In this document: positions 45,613 through 56,717 of the stretch, piece after piece
Position numbering within the stretch: the first letter of the stretch is position 1
Layout: each line of letters starts with the position of its first letter
Origin: Gari tellinella
Lineage: Eukaryota > Mollusca > Bivalvia > Cardiida > Psammobiidae
DNA length: 64,000 bases
Assembly (NCBI GenBank): GCA_922989275.2
Contig: OV277862.1
Location: 68,523,832-68,587,831 of the forward strand
Direction: 5' to 3'
The notes under the pieces: model-generated
What the model was told of the DNA's origin: nothing
Seen by the model: only the letters and a program-made list of their open reading frames with translations
Database searches by the model: none
Made by a program: the position numbers and the translations under genes

Positions 45613-46243
45613 ATTGGGCAGATCTCGTATGGGCTCCTCAACATTAAAAACATGCAAGTATTGTTTTTTTTGTCATTTAAAAACCCACTTAAAATCAAAC
45701 ATGTCTCAACCCTTCTCTGCCTGTATATTTATTAATACAAGAGGGACATGATGCCCTGATATAGCTCACTAGAGAATATTGAGACTGTTGACAATTCTGG
45801 GCAAGTTTTATCAAGATTGATACAAAATTGTGGAATATAGTGCTTTCACGAGTTTTCTATTATTTGACCTTTTAGAACCAAGATGACACATATTCCAACT
45901 GGACCTAGATTTTGTCAAGATAAAATATTTGGAGCAAGTCTGATGAAAGTTGACCCAAAAATGTGACCTCTAGTATGTTCAAAAGGTTTTTCTATGATTT
46001 GAACTAGAGACCCACTTTTTGACCAGCCATGACCCATGTTTAAACTTTACCTAAATTTTGTCAAGATCAATATCTGAAGTAAGTTTGACTGAGATTGAAC
46101 CCAAAAACTGTGGCAACTAGTGCATTAAAAACATTTCTATGATTTGTCCTAAAGACCTACTTAACTTATCAAGAACAATATTTGGAGCAAGTTTGGTGAA
46201 TATTAACCCCAAAATTGTGACTTGTAAAGAGTTCACAAGGTTT

Positions 46244-46615
46244 TCATATGCTCAGACCTAGTGATACTAATAAGAGAGAAGTACGGAGAATATCACACAC
46301 AGGGTGCATATTTACCAATCCACCATCTGCCATAAAGACAAAGTAACATAACACAAAACAAGACAAATGAAAAGAGATGGCCTGATGGCTAATGTGATTG
46401 TCTCCCTTTGCTGCAGATGACATTGAAACAGGTATTTCTTTGTCGTCTTTTCTGTCATACATACACAAAGAAATCAGTAATTGTGGGTAAATACCTAACT
46501 GGGTCAAACCAAAGACTTTATTAATGGTACTAGTAGCTCCCTGGTTCTGTTTCAGAATAATTACCCCCTCTGGGCTACTCCATATGACCTTGATGTTGAA
46601 GTTATACCATAACAA
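46244..46615 (-). other. Unassigned 123-codon open frame
   Basis: A minus-strand frame with ATG and stop inside the 9.4 kb kinesin intron. Its middle (LTQLGIYPQLLISLCMYD..., then a hydrophobic SCFVLCYFVFMADG) is not recognised and has no splice or family support. It could be part of a dispersed repeat. Confidence 0.2.
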
Positions 46616-47055
46616 CCATATAGGCCCCTATTCCACACTCAACATACAACACAGTGGACAATGACAAACTTGACAGAGTGAAATACAGTCATCCTCGTGC
46701 TATGCAGTCTACAAGAAGATCAATGTAGTTCTTCAAACAAGACTTTGTTCAGTAAATGCTTATGCCCCTGTGCCATCATTGACAATATATTCTGAATATT
46801 TTCTAAGTCCATTTTAGATTGAGGTCAATGTCAAAATGAAGGTTGGCTTAAATGTCAAATTGTGGTTGGATGGGTGATATCTGTAGATTGGGAGTGGTCT
46901 AAGGCAACAACTGTATAAGTATCCAGGTATTCGAGTAAGTGGTGTTGATGCTACAAGAAACGGTCAAATCTGGATAACCTTATATGTGCGAATGGACAGG
47001 ACAATTAGTCAATCCTCCCGCATCTATAGATACCAGGGGCATAAAAAGGTGGTAG

Positions 47056-47259
47056 TTAACCCTTAGCCTGCCACTCACGACTATAGCTCCATATGCAAAC
47101 AGCTTGGATCCGGATGAGACGCCGAGTAACTCGGCGTCTCATCCGGATCCAATCTGTTTGACACTCGGACAACATTTTCAGCAATTTTGAGCAACTTTGA
47201 AACTTGAAGCAGACGAGAAATATAGCAGACGAGAATTTATTTGGCGGGCTATGGGTTAA
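47056..47259. mobile_element. P2 fold-back element, twin B
   Basis: TTAACCCTTAGCCTGCCACTC...GGCGGGCTATGGGTTAA ends with the same hairpin and apex as the copy at 42700-42913. It differs by a 10-base deletion and a handful of substitutions. Confidence 0.85.
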
Positions 47260-48427
47260 AGTAATGCAAAAAGCTCTTTTTGAAATATTGCAGTCAGCTG
47301 CTTCTCAAGATCACTATGCTTTTTTGAAATAAGCAGCATAATGCAGGATAAAAGTAATGAAGAAAGTTTTCACAGGTTTTCTGTATTACTTTCATTTTTC
47401 AATTAGCAGCCATCTGTCTGTAGAAATTCATGCATTTTCAATGAATTGCCACTAAACACAAAACTGACTGTACTAGACTTATTTCTTTGGCCGACATCAA
47501 CAATATTTTCATGCAAATTGAACAACAGGTATTCACATCCCACAGTGAACAAATGATAACATACTTGTGAGATAAAAGTTTAAGTTTTTTTTTCATGTTT
47601 ACTATATTTAAGGACAAATTATATAAAATAAACATGCAATGGTACCTTACAACTCCGATGAAATCCCTGCACAAAAGCATGATCAATCAAGATTAAAAAA
47701 AGTTATAATACATAGCTACAGCTTTTCTTAACCAAACCCTAATTAACAAAATAATAAAATATAGCTACAGCTTTTCTAAACCAAACCCTAATTAACTATG
47801 TTGTGGCAAAGAAAACAGTTCTAATGAGTATTCGCAACATAGAAAAAGTTGCTATTTATCTGCTCTCATTTGGATCCCTGGTAAAAACTGTGTATCGTGA
47901 TCTAGCAGATTATGAATCTAACATGTGCATGCATGTAATACTTTCAAATCACCCATATTTTTTCTGCAACAAGTTTAAGCTGACCGACAGACAGATTGAG
48001 TGATTCCAAAATACCCAAACGCTGCGGCTCTGTATTATTTTGTTGTACTGGGTATCACAAACTGTTTCAACATGAGCCCAGTCCAGTGTGCTGGCACACA
48101 AATCACTGATCACAACAATAGTAACATTGTAACAATGATCAAATTTAACATTAAATATCACTGGTTGATGAATAATCCGAATTGTAAAAAAAAGTTAAAC
48201 ATAATTTTGGAACAGTTTCAATCAAAAGTTCAAAAACTCATGCGAAAATCTACTTCACTAAATGATAAATGAACTGCAAAGCAACAACAGATTTATAGAA
48301 TGCTTTTCTGTACAGTAAACAATGTCAACATTTTATCAAGTATGTTACCATCAAACCATATGTTGTTACTACTGGTAGATCTACATAGATGAGAAAATGT
48401 TTAATATTTTAAGTTTGCAACTTTTTA

Positions 48428-48592
48428 GACCCTTAAGAAATCCTGGTCCCAAGGATATAAAGCATTTGAGTTGAGTCTGAGATAGTTCTCAAGCATTTGA
48501 TAGGTCAATTTTGAGCTTTATTCAAATCTGACCAATCAAATGCTTGAGAACAAACTCAGACTCAACTCAAACACTTTATAATCTTCGGGCCA
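48428..48592. repeat. Hairpin repeat, copy 1
   Basis: AGCATTTGAGTTGAGTCTGAG...CTCAAGCATTTGAT is inverted as ATCAAATGCTTGAGAAC...CAGACTCAACTCAAAC. It is the same family as 55670-55825. Confidence 0.65.
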
Positions 48593-48766
48593 AGTTGCTG
48601 CAGAAAATATTCATTAACCCTGTTTATTGCATTACAGCTCAAGTATAGATGAGATTTGATTGTCTTACTAATGAGAGATGAGGATGTTGATGATGGTTTA
48701 AACTACTGCAATCTAGCTGCCTTGGACGGTGTCTGAAACGAGGTGAATCAACGAATGAACAATAAA

Positions 48767-49141
48767 GTAAAACCTCTCTGTAACGGCCACTAAAGGCTCC
48801 AGATAAGAGACAGTAAACTGAAAAAATCCAACATTTTCTCACTCATTTTAGCACCAAATCCTATGGTGTTACTACTCATTAGAACAAGTCTAACGAGTAA
48901 TGACACCATAGGGTTTAATACAGAAATAAGATTTTAGTTTTTAAAATACTCCCCTTATCTGGAGCTCTGTCAACTATTAGCAGTTTACCACATATTACTG
49001 CTTAAAGGAAGGTGACAGTGAAACAGAAAGCTCCTTCAGGAGCTTTCTGTTTCACTGTCACCTTGCTTTAAGCAGTCATCTGCCTTTTATGCAATCAATT
49101 AGTTTTGTTTTAGTGGTCGTTATAGAGAGGTTTTACTGTAG
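48767..49141. mobile_element. M2 element split by G5
   Basis: GTAAAACCTCTCTGTAACGG (left) and CCGTTATAGAGAGG-type right end (AGTGGTCGTTATAGAGAGG, TTTTACTGTA). It holds a perfect hairpin (AGTGAAACAGAAAGCTCC, apex TTCAGGA) at about 49016-49065. G5 48793-48968 interrupts the left arm after CCACTAAA. Confidence 0.75.
48793..48968. mobile_element. G5 fold-back element nested in M2
   Basis: GGCTCCAGATAAGAG...CTTATCTGGAGCTC ends. The hairpin CCTATGGTGTTACTACTC / GAGTAATGACACCATAGG is at about 48858-48915. Confidence 0.75.
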
Positions 49142-49144
49142 AGG

Positions 49145-49386
49145 TTAACTCTTTGAAAGCTAGGTAAATGATTCATCTGCAACAATTGTTGTCTGCTATT
49201 GTTCTATTCTAATATTAAAATTTTCTACAATTAGTACAAATTAAAATGTCTTTTCAAAATAAGAGTTGGATTGTCAAAAATGTTGGATCCTGATGAGATG
49301 TCAAGTTACCCTATGTCTCATCTGGATCCAATCTATTTGAATATGTAATCAAGTGTCTGTCATATTTAAAGCGTACAAAGAGTTAA
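49145..49386. mobile_element. P2 fold-back element
   Basis: TTAACTCTTTGAAAGCTAGG...CGTACAAAGAGTTAA ends. The degraded P2 hairpin GTTGGATCCTGATGAGATG / CTCATCTGGATCCAA is at about 49283-49335. Confidence 0.7.
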
Positions 49387-49602
49387 GTCACAAACAAAGT
49401 GTATGTGAGAAAAAACAGAAACAGAATATGTAACCTTTACAGCCTTATAAGACATTCAGTTTTAAATCTATCCATAACTGTTTGCTTGGCTTAGCTTTAA
49501 AGGTAGGATGTAAGGAAAGCAAAATCTCCTTTATACAAGGAATGTACTTTGTTTTAACCATGACTGGGCGACATTTCATTGGCAGCTTTCTGCCTTTCAT
49601 GC

Positions 49603-49860
49603 CTTCACCCATTTTTATGCTTTTTCTTGCTTCTTAATGGACAATTCCAATTTCCAACTAGGTACAGTCCATTTATGACTATTTAGAGTTGTTTTTTACA
49701 TTTTATTGCAGAATGACAAACAGTGCATACCCTGATCAGAGGGCTCCTGCAGGAGCCCTCTGATTAGGGTCTACACTGTTTGCATAGGACAAATGAACCC
49801 TTGAACGATACACTGTTTGTAATGGAAGAGTAAAATCATAGCTAGGATACAGTATGTTAA
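49603..49860. mobile_element. P3 fold-back element
   Basis: The hairpin GCATACCCTGATCAGAGGGC, apex CTCCTGCAGGAG, is at about 49724-49782. The right end ...GGATACAGTATGTTAA is present, and the left end is degraded. Confidence 0.7.
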
Positions 49861-49975
49861 GACTGTAAAGGTCACAAAAATAAGTGTGATAATCAAATGA
49901 ACACCAACTAAACATGAAATGAATGTGAAATGAAGAAATTATGTAAACTGATGAGTTTTAAAGAGAAGTGAATAG

Positions 49976-50191
49976 AGCAAAACCTCTCTATTGCGACCAC
50001 TAAATTATGTTCATAATTAGGTGTTTAAGCAAGGTGACTGCTTAAAGCAAGGTGGAAGTAAAACAGAAAGCTTCCTATAGGAGCTTTCTGTTCTTCTTCC
50101 ACTTTGCTTTAAGCTGTCATCTGTGTTTTATAAAATCAATTAGCCTTCCTTTAGTGGTCGTAATAGAGAGGTTTTGCATTTTACTGTATAT
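49976..50191. mobile_element. M2 fold-back element
   Basis: GCAAAACCTCTCTATTGCGAC...GTCGTAATAGAGAGG and TTTACTGTA (given in parts). The hairpin AGTAAAACAGAAAGCTTCC / GGAGCTTTCTGTTCTTC is at about 50055-50102. Confidence 0.7.
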
Positions 50192-50766
50192 AAACTGATG
50201 GTTTTAAAGAGAAGAGGTGAAAACTACAAACTGAGCAATGAGATGTCCATAACCAGTGACCGACATGGTAACAACTAAAGTATGATGATGTATGATACTC
50301 TATCTAGTAAATAAATTATGAACTGTTTATACAGGACAAAAGCAATAAGGAGCTTCTTTCATCACTTTTGTCCTGCTTAAACATTACATTTCTCTTGAAT
50401 CAAGCAGTCATCTATCTAACGATGTTGTACTGCAATCTGATGGTCATGTAAAAAAGGTAAACCGAATCAAGAGAAAGTGTTTTATTAGTATAAAGTCTGT
50501 TAATAACAGAACATAAACACATAGCCCATTCATAGTTTTGTAGACAGGTGACCACCTAAAGCAGGTTGGAAATAAAGCAGAATGCTCCTTAAGGCACATT
50601 CTGTTTCACCTTTAGTCTGCTTTCAGCTATCATCTGCTAGGCACAAAAAATATTCCTAATGATGCACAGTCATAAATTGGAACTATTTTCTTCAGTGGAA
50701 TAATAATTCAAAGGCGTTAATAAGTGTATTTATGGGTTTTACAGTACAGTACGGTAAGGTACACTG

Positions 50767-51016
50767 TTAACCTGTTATCCCATAACCTGCTTTCGAGTAT
50801 TAAAGACAGGTGACTACTTAAAACAGGCGGAAAGTAAAGCAGAATGCGCCTTACAGTAAGGCGCATTCTGCTTTACTTCCAGCCTGCTTTAAGCTACCAG
50901 CTGCTAGAATAAAGAACATATTTCTTTTGGTACATTTTTATGACTGTATAAATTGGAACTGTTTCCTTCAGTGAAGGAATACCTTAAATGCGCTATAAGG
51001 AAAAGGGAAAGGGTTA
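50767..51016. mobile_element. P1 fold-back element
   Basis: TTAACCTGTTATCCCATAAC...GGGAAAGGGTTAA ends. The hairpin at about 50828-50893 has apex GCGCCTTACAGTAAGGCGC, a longer palindrome than usual. A degraded P1 precedes it at 50514-50745. Confidence 0.75.
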
Positions 51017-51101
51017 AGCAGATTTAGATGTTATTATCAACAAGTCAATGAAACAAATTGTTATTATGAAAACCAAACTCAGAAAGACAGCCCCTCTATC
51101 A

Positions 51102-51298
51102 GAGTTCCAGATAAAATGGGTATTTCAAATACATGTACTAACTTTTGTATGTCTTCACCAAATCCTATGTTGTGACCACTCATTAGAATCGTCTCTTCGA
51201 GACGATTCTAATGAGTGGTCAGAAAATAGGGTTTAGAAAAGACATAAAGGAAACAAATTTGGAAATGTTTGGTTTACCCATTCTTATATGGAGCCCTG
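51102..51298. mobile_element. G5 fold-back element next to kinesin exon
   Basis: GAGTTCCAGATAAAATGG...CTTATATGGAGCCC ends. The hairpin ACCACTCATTAGAATCGTC / GACGATTCTAATGAGTGGT is at about 51173-51222. It ends about 50 bp from the kinesin exon at 51350. Confidence 0.75.
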
Positions 51299-51349
51299 CT
51301 CTATGTAATTTCCTGGTCAAGTCCAGGTCATGGCACCTCTCAATCTTAC

Positions 51350-51501
51350 CTCACATAAATCCCCATTTTCTAACTTTCTTGTTGCAGCCCCCAATTCAAC
51401 ATTGCGGACCCTCTGGGCAAAATTAAGGGAACAGATGGTCTCCCCTTCATTCTTCCTCACTGGGGAAATCTGCGTTATCATCAGTGTTTTACTGTCACCA
51501 C
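51350..51501 (-). CDS. Kinesin-14 motor, last catalytic-core exon
   Basis: A 152-nt minus-strand exon, acceptor TTTATTCAG, donor GTAAGA, phase 1 to 0. It completes Gly, then reads GDSKTLMITQISPV, the beta7 strand of the motor. It passes through an ETICSLNFAQRV segment (alpha6) and ends VRNVELG plus a short tail to Glu. The 'VRxVELG' ending is typical of KIFC3-like motors and marks the end of the catalytic core. It joins the 61836-62033 exon in frame to give LLQDSLGGDSK, the family consensus. The intron between them is 10.3 kb and full of nested mobile elements. Confidence 0.95.
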
Positions 51502-51545
51502 CTGAATAAACATAAAACATAAAAAAACTCTAACTGAAAGTGTAA

Positions 51546-51786
51546 TTAACCCATTACCCCATAGCCTATTTCTAGTTTTGAAAACAGGTGACCTCTTAAA
51601 GCAGGCTGAAAGTAAAGCAGAATGTGCCTTAAGACACATTCTGCTTTGCTTTCAGTCTGATTTAAGCCACCATCTGTTGGGATATAGAAAAAATTTCTTC
51701 TGATACATATTTATGACTGTATAAATTTGAACTATTTTCTTCAGTGGAGTAATAAATTTAAGGCGTATTTATGGGGAAATGGGTTA
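51546..51786. mobile_element. P1 fold-back element
   Basis: TTAACCCATTACCCCATAG...TATGGGGAAATGGGTTAA ends. The hairpin at about 51603-51665 has apex GTGCCTTAAGACAC. Confidence 0.75.
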
Positions 51787-52561
51787 ATTGATGCAATTTG
51801 TATATGATTGTAAGCACAAATTTGTAAACTCCTAAAAACGAACTGCAGGAAAGGGACATAACACACGGTTGACTGTGTCCCCATACTCTCATTTCTGCTA
51901 TCCCTTTACTCTATAGGCTGTTTCTAGTATTGAAAATAAGTGACCACTTAATGTGGGTTGAAAGTAAAACAGAATGTGCCACAGGTGCATACTGTTTTAC
52001 TTTTAGTACCCTGTTTTAACCCATTACCCCATAAATACGCCTTTTTACACCTATAATTTATTCCTCCACTGAAGAAAACAGTTTCACTTTACAAAGTCAT
52101 GAATATAATTATACTAGAAACAGGCTATGGGTTCACCTTCTGCTAGGATATAGAAATATTGCTAATGATACTTATTCATTACTGTATAAACCAGAAATGG
52201 GTATCAAAGCCACCTTATGCTCGCCTGCTTGAAATTTAAGTCTTAAAACATCTTGTATTCAAAACAAATAAATTTTCAGTTTAGAAAGATTATTAAATGA
52301 ATGATGAGTTTTAATGTAGTTATATAAAACTTTAAAACAACCCTTCCAAAAATCTGAACCTGGTGATTTGAGGTCAAAACAACTAGGTCCAAAACATGTC
52401 AAAAATTGAAATAAATTAAAATCGTTTTTAATTTCAACTTCATAGCCTCAATGTTTGTTCCCAAATGAAGCTCCATACAAAATTTCAGCACCCTAGCACA
52501 AGTATTAAACTTTAAAACAATCCGTCCAAAAAACTTAAACCTGGTGATTGCAGTAAAAAAC

Positions 52562-54213
52562 GAGAGCACCGCAAACGGGTGCTGGACGCTCGACTTTCAT
52601 ATACTTGAGACGGCTATATTTTTCAAACTTAAAGAATGTGTATGGGTCTTTAATGCCCTATTGATAATAGAAGTTTGTAAGCAACAACAACTTAAACATA
52701 CTTGGACAGTCTACATTCCACTTAAAGTAAACTATAAGTCAAAAGAAGGACAATATCTTTGCCTGCTTTACCTGCCTTGTTGTAATGCGTTGCCCTTTTG
52801 AAACTAAACAAGTATTCAAATATATTGGAAGTTTGAAATTAATAACTTTCTACGGTTACTGAATAATTTCATATACAAATTCTTAGTCAAACAAGGGCAA
52901 TAACTCTGCAATGACAAATCCCATGGTTATCTGCTGTGTTGAAAGGTGATGCCCTTTTGAAACTGAACAAGCATTAAAAGTTTCAAGTTAATACCTATGG
53001 TAATTATTGAGAAATTTCAATTTACAAGTTTTATGTAAATAAAAACAAGGGTAATAACTCTGGAATCGCAAACCCCCGGTCACCTTTCTTGTTTGAATGA
53101 GTTGCCCTTTTGTTATAACACAAGTATTTAAAGTTTCAAGTTAAAACCTTTGACAGTTATAAAGATATTTCAATTTACAAGTTTTAAGTAAATAAATCAA
53201 GGGCAATTACTCTGGAATCACAAATCACAGAGTAACCTACCTTGTTGTAATAAGTTATCCTTTTGATACTTAACAGGTATTTAAAGTTTCAAGTTAATAT
53301 CTTTCATAGTTATTTAGATATGTTAATTTACAATTTTTAAGTAAATAAAACATGGGCAATAACTCTGAAATGACAAATCCCTGGATTACCTGCCTTGTTG
53401 TAATGAGTTGCCCTTTTGATACTAAACAAGTATTCAAAGTTTCAAATGGATACCTTTGATAGTTATTGAGATATGTTAATTTATAATTTTTAAGTAAATA
53501 AAACAGGGGCAATAACTCTGGAATGGCAAATCCTAGGGTTACCTGCCTTGTTGTAACGAGTTGCTCTTTTGATACTTAATAACTATTCAAAGTTTCAAAT
53601 GGATACCCCTGATAGTTATTGAGATATGTTAATTTATAATATTTAAGTAAATAAAACAAGGGCAATAACTCTGAAATGACAAATCACAGGGTTACCTGCC
53701 TTGTTGTAATGAGTTGCCCTTTTGATACTAAACAAGTATTCAAAGTTTCAAATGAATACCTTTGATAGTTATTGAGATATGTTAATTTATAATTTTTAAG
53801 TAAATAAAATAGGGGCAATAACTCTGAAATGACAAATCCCAGGGTTACCTGCCTTGTTGTAATGAGTTGCCCTTTTGATACTGAACAACTATTCAAAGTT
53901 TCAAATGGATACCTTTGATAGTTATTGAGATATGTTAATTTATAATTTTTAAGTAAATAAAACAAGGGCAATAACTCTGAAATGACAAATCCCAGGGTTA
54001 CCTGTCTTGTTGTAATGAGTTGCCCTTTTAATACTGAACAACTATTCCAAGTTTCAAATGGATACCTTTGATAGTTATTGAGAAATGGACTCTTACAAAA
54101 ACCTTAAGCAAAAAACTTAACCGACACAGACGCTGACGCAGACGCAGACGCTGACGCAGACGACAGGGTGACGACAATAGCTCGACTTTTTGAAAAAGTC
54201 GAGCTAAAAACTA
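52562..54213. mobile_element. Nested element with ~153-bp tandem core
   Basis: It begins near CGCTCGACTTTCATATAC and ends with the hairpin GCTCGACTTTTTGAAAAAG/TCGAGC and CTAAAAA. The core is eight or so units of about 153 bp (TTGTTGTAATGAGTTGCCC, CAAAGTTTCAAATGGATACC, GGGCAATAACTCTGAAATG). The right part carries GACGCAGACG repeats. Confidence 0.75.
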
Positions 54214-54957
54214 AGTCCAAAACATGTTAAAAATTGACAAAAATTAAAATTGTTTTTAAATTCAAACTTCATAACATCAATGTTTGACCCCAAATAAAGC
54301 TTCATACAAAATGTTTGCACCCTAGCACAAGTATTTAACTTTAAAACAACCCGTCCAAAAGTAGCAAAAAACCTAAGTCAAAAACATGTCAAATATTGAC
54401 AAATATTAAAACTATTTTTTACTTTAAACTCCATAACATCATCAATGTTTGACAATCAATGAACCTCCGTACACATTTTCAGCCCCCCTAGCACATGTAT
54501 TATAGGGTTAATACACCTTTTTTCGTGCATTAACATCTGAAGAAGCCCGCGGGCTGTATTTGAAGCCCGAGGCTTTAGCCGAGGGCTCCAAGACAGCACA
54601 AGGGCTTCTGCAGATGTTAATGCACGAAAAACAGGTGTATTGACACTATTCTTGCATAAAAATATGTCTATTTCCCCTTCTTGTTGGATTTCACCTAACT
54701 CCGTTCTCTAATACATTGACAGAATACGCGCACCTAGAGAGGTCAAGTTTGTTTACAAAATGTTCATGTCTTTTATATATCAACGGCTTGGATACAGGGC
54801 CACATGCATCGGATTTATCAATGTCGGCCATTTTTAAAAGCGACTCGATTCGCATGTGTAATTTACGCTTGGCACTCACTCAACAGACATTATGCTGTTC
54901 TTCGTCCGTTAATTCAAGGACTTGAAAATGTTACAATATATCTGGATATGAGGAGAA

Positions 54958-55090
54958 ATGTGGTTGGATGTTGGAATAACGTTGAATGAGTTGGTCTGGT
55001 ACAACGTGAGACGTAGCATACAGAACGGTCAGGTGCGACGCAACACAGAACGTCAGAGACTTTCTCTAGACCAATTCTATGGAAATACAG
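54958..55090 (+). CDS. Candidate two-exon gene, exon 1
   Basis: Plus strand, opposite to the kinesin gene whose intron contains it. ATG opens 44 codons plus one base up to CAG|GTACAC. The peptide starts MWLDVGITLNELVWYNVRR and ends RLSLDQFYGNT. An in-frame stop lies 12 bases upstream of this ATG, so this is the first possible start in the frame. Phase 1 at the donor fits the acceptor at 56195 exactly. If unspliced, the frame ends 11 codons later (TAG at 55121-55123), and an AATAAA lies near 56058. No family recognised. It lies in the element-like segment 54506-58642 and could be a captured gene piece. Confidence 0.42.
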
Positions 55091-55349
55091 GTACACCGAT
55101 TTACAGTTTAGCATGTTTAGGGTAGGACTTTATTTATAATGCTATATTTATTAATAAATATCAGACACATGAATGGATTACCAGCAGTCGATTGCAGTTA
55201 TTTAACTCATTATAACTCCATACTGTAGTCTAGCGGGATCGAGTGTAGTCTATTTCTATTTATTACTTCTACGCCATCAATTCTTATGGTTATGAGAAGG
55301 GGCACGTTTTAGGTGCACCATTGGGACTGTACTGTCGAACACAGGCACA

Positions 55350-55605
55350 GAGGAGATAACGTTATTCTTTCCCGTTTTTAAACGCAAAGAATGCAAACGC
55401 AGTGCACTAACATGGAGAAAATGGCATCTTTTTTATACTTCTGACTGTTTATTTTAATCTGAGTACCAAACATTTGGGAGCCTGATCAGACACCGGGTTA
55501 CTCGGCGTATGATTTGGCTCCAAACCGACGTCTGATCTGGCTCCAAACTGTTTGCAATGGAAACAATAGTTTAAGAGAATAACGTTTTTTTCCACTGTTA
55601 TCTTT
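55350..55605. mobile_element. M8 fold-back element, degraded
   Basis: GTTATTCTTTCCCGTTTTTA...TTTTTTCCACTG ends with two partial P2-like cores (GATCAGACACCGGGTTACTC and GACGTCTGATCTGGCTCC). Confidence 0.6.
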
Positions 55606-55669
55606 GTAGAAACTCAACAAGTCCCTACAGCTCAGTCGTTAGAGTGCTAGAATGTTACTTCAGAGACAT

Positions 55670-55825
55670 TGGCTCCAAGGTTATAAAGCTTGAGTTGAGT
55701 CTAAAATCGTCCTAAAGCGTTTGGTTGGTCAGATTTGAGTTTTTGATGAGCAAAAACTGAAATTTGACTTATCAATGTCTAAGAACCATATAAGACTCAA
55801 CTTAAAAGTTTTAACTTTCTATACG
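55670..55825. repeat. Hairpin repeat, copy 2
   Basis: TTGAGTTGAGTCTAAAATCG...GGTTGGTCAGATTTGAG with partial inverted partner ACTCAACTTAAAAG. Related to 48428-48592. Confidence 0.55.
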
Positions 55826-56194
55826 TCTAACTGTCATTGTGCTTGGTAACCATTGTTATACTACAGTTGTCTAGGAATTTAGAATAATTTTGAAAATATG
55901 TTTTGATAATTTTGTAAGCCATTTAAATATTAGGAGCGTACTAAGAGTCAGTTACTGAAATAGCTGGAACGGAATTTGGGTTGACATGCTATTTTATCAA
56001 CATTGCCATTATAGATTCTAAATGTGTGTGTCTGTTAGATTTACTTGTAGGTTTTAAATAAAGATTTGAATTTGAATTGTCTCATTCAATCAAAGCCTTC
56101 ATTAAAGAATCAAAAATAATTCTTAATAAGATGATAAAGCTGTCTATATGTTTAAACTGTTATTATTTATTTTCATGCATGTTTGTTGTTTCAG

Positions 56195-56451
56195 ATTCTA
56201 TCACCAGATGTCACTGGCCATCAGCCTTGGATGTTGGTCTAAATCTTGAGAAGTCTGCAATATTAACACTGGAGTCATCCTTTCTCATTGACTGTGAACA
56301 GAATGTGTTTGGTACTTACTCAACAGAGAACAGTGACAATAACGAGAATGAACCAGATTTAACAAAACAAAGTTTAACTCATGATGAATTTATGTTTACA
56401 CAAAGTCATCACCCGGCTGGTCTCAAAATAACAGGAAAAGTCTTAGTTTAA
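56195..56451 (+). CDS. Candidate two-exon gene, exon 2 with stop
   Basis: A strong acceptor (GTTTGTTGTTTCAG) opens 84 codons and TAA. The first two bases complete Asp with the G from exon 1. The peptide starts DSITRCHWPSALDVGLNLE, has a Glu/Asn/Asp-rich middle and ends HHPAGLKITGKVLV. It is low in repeats and looks protein-like, but no family is recognised. Together with exon 1 it would encode about 129 residues with no signal peptide or membrane segment. It may be a real nested gene, a captured 3' exon, or the tail of a longer gene with more exons upstream. Confidence 0.45.
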
Positions 56452-56510
56452 TGAGGAGCAGCTAACCCAAGACATCTATTACATGTACATGTACATAATT
56501 TGATTGCAAA

Positions 56511-56717
56511 TTAACCTATCACTCAATCAATATGCAGTTTTCCCCCTCTTATCTATTTTTCCACCGAGCAAAATAGTTCAACACTATGGAATCATGAATG
56601 TATGCACTATAAGGAGCCTAAAGCATTTTGAAAGTAAAGCAGAATATACCATTAGGTACTTTCTACTTTACTTTCAACATGCTGTAATAAACAACCTGGA
56701 TAAAGGGTAAAGGGTTA
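56511..56717. mobile_element. P1 fold-back element
   Basis: TTAACCTATCACTC...GGGTAAAGGGTTAA ends. The hairpin at about 56627-56680 has apex ATACCATTAGGTAC. Confidence 0.7.

Noticed and set aside
45382..45657. 91-codon minus-strand open frame
   Set aside because: It coincides with a long inverted repeat and has no splice or family support.
46244..46615. 123-codon frame as an additional kinesin exon
   Set aside because: No kinesin-like sequence, and the flanking kinesin exons already join in phase 0 without it.
53294..53971. Repeated peptide MPLFYLLKNYKLTYLNNYQR
   Set aside because: It is a translation of the 153-bp tandem repeat, not a repeat protein.
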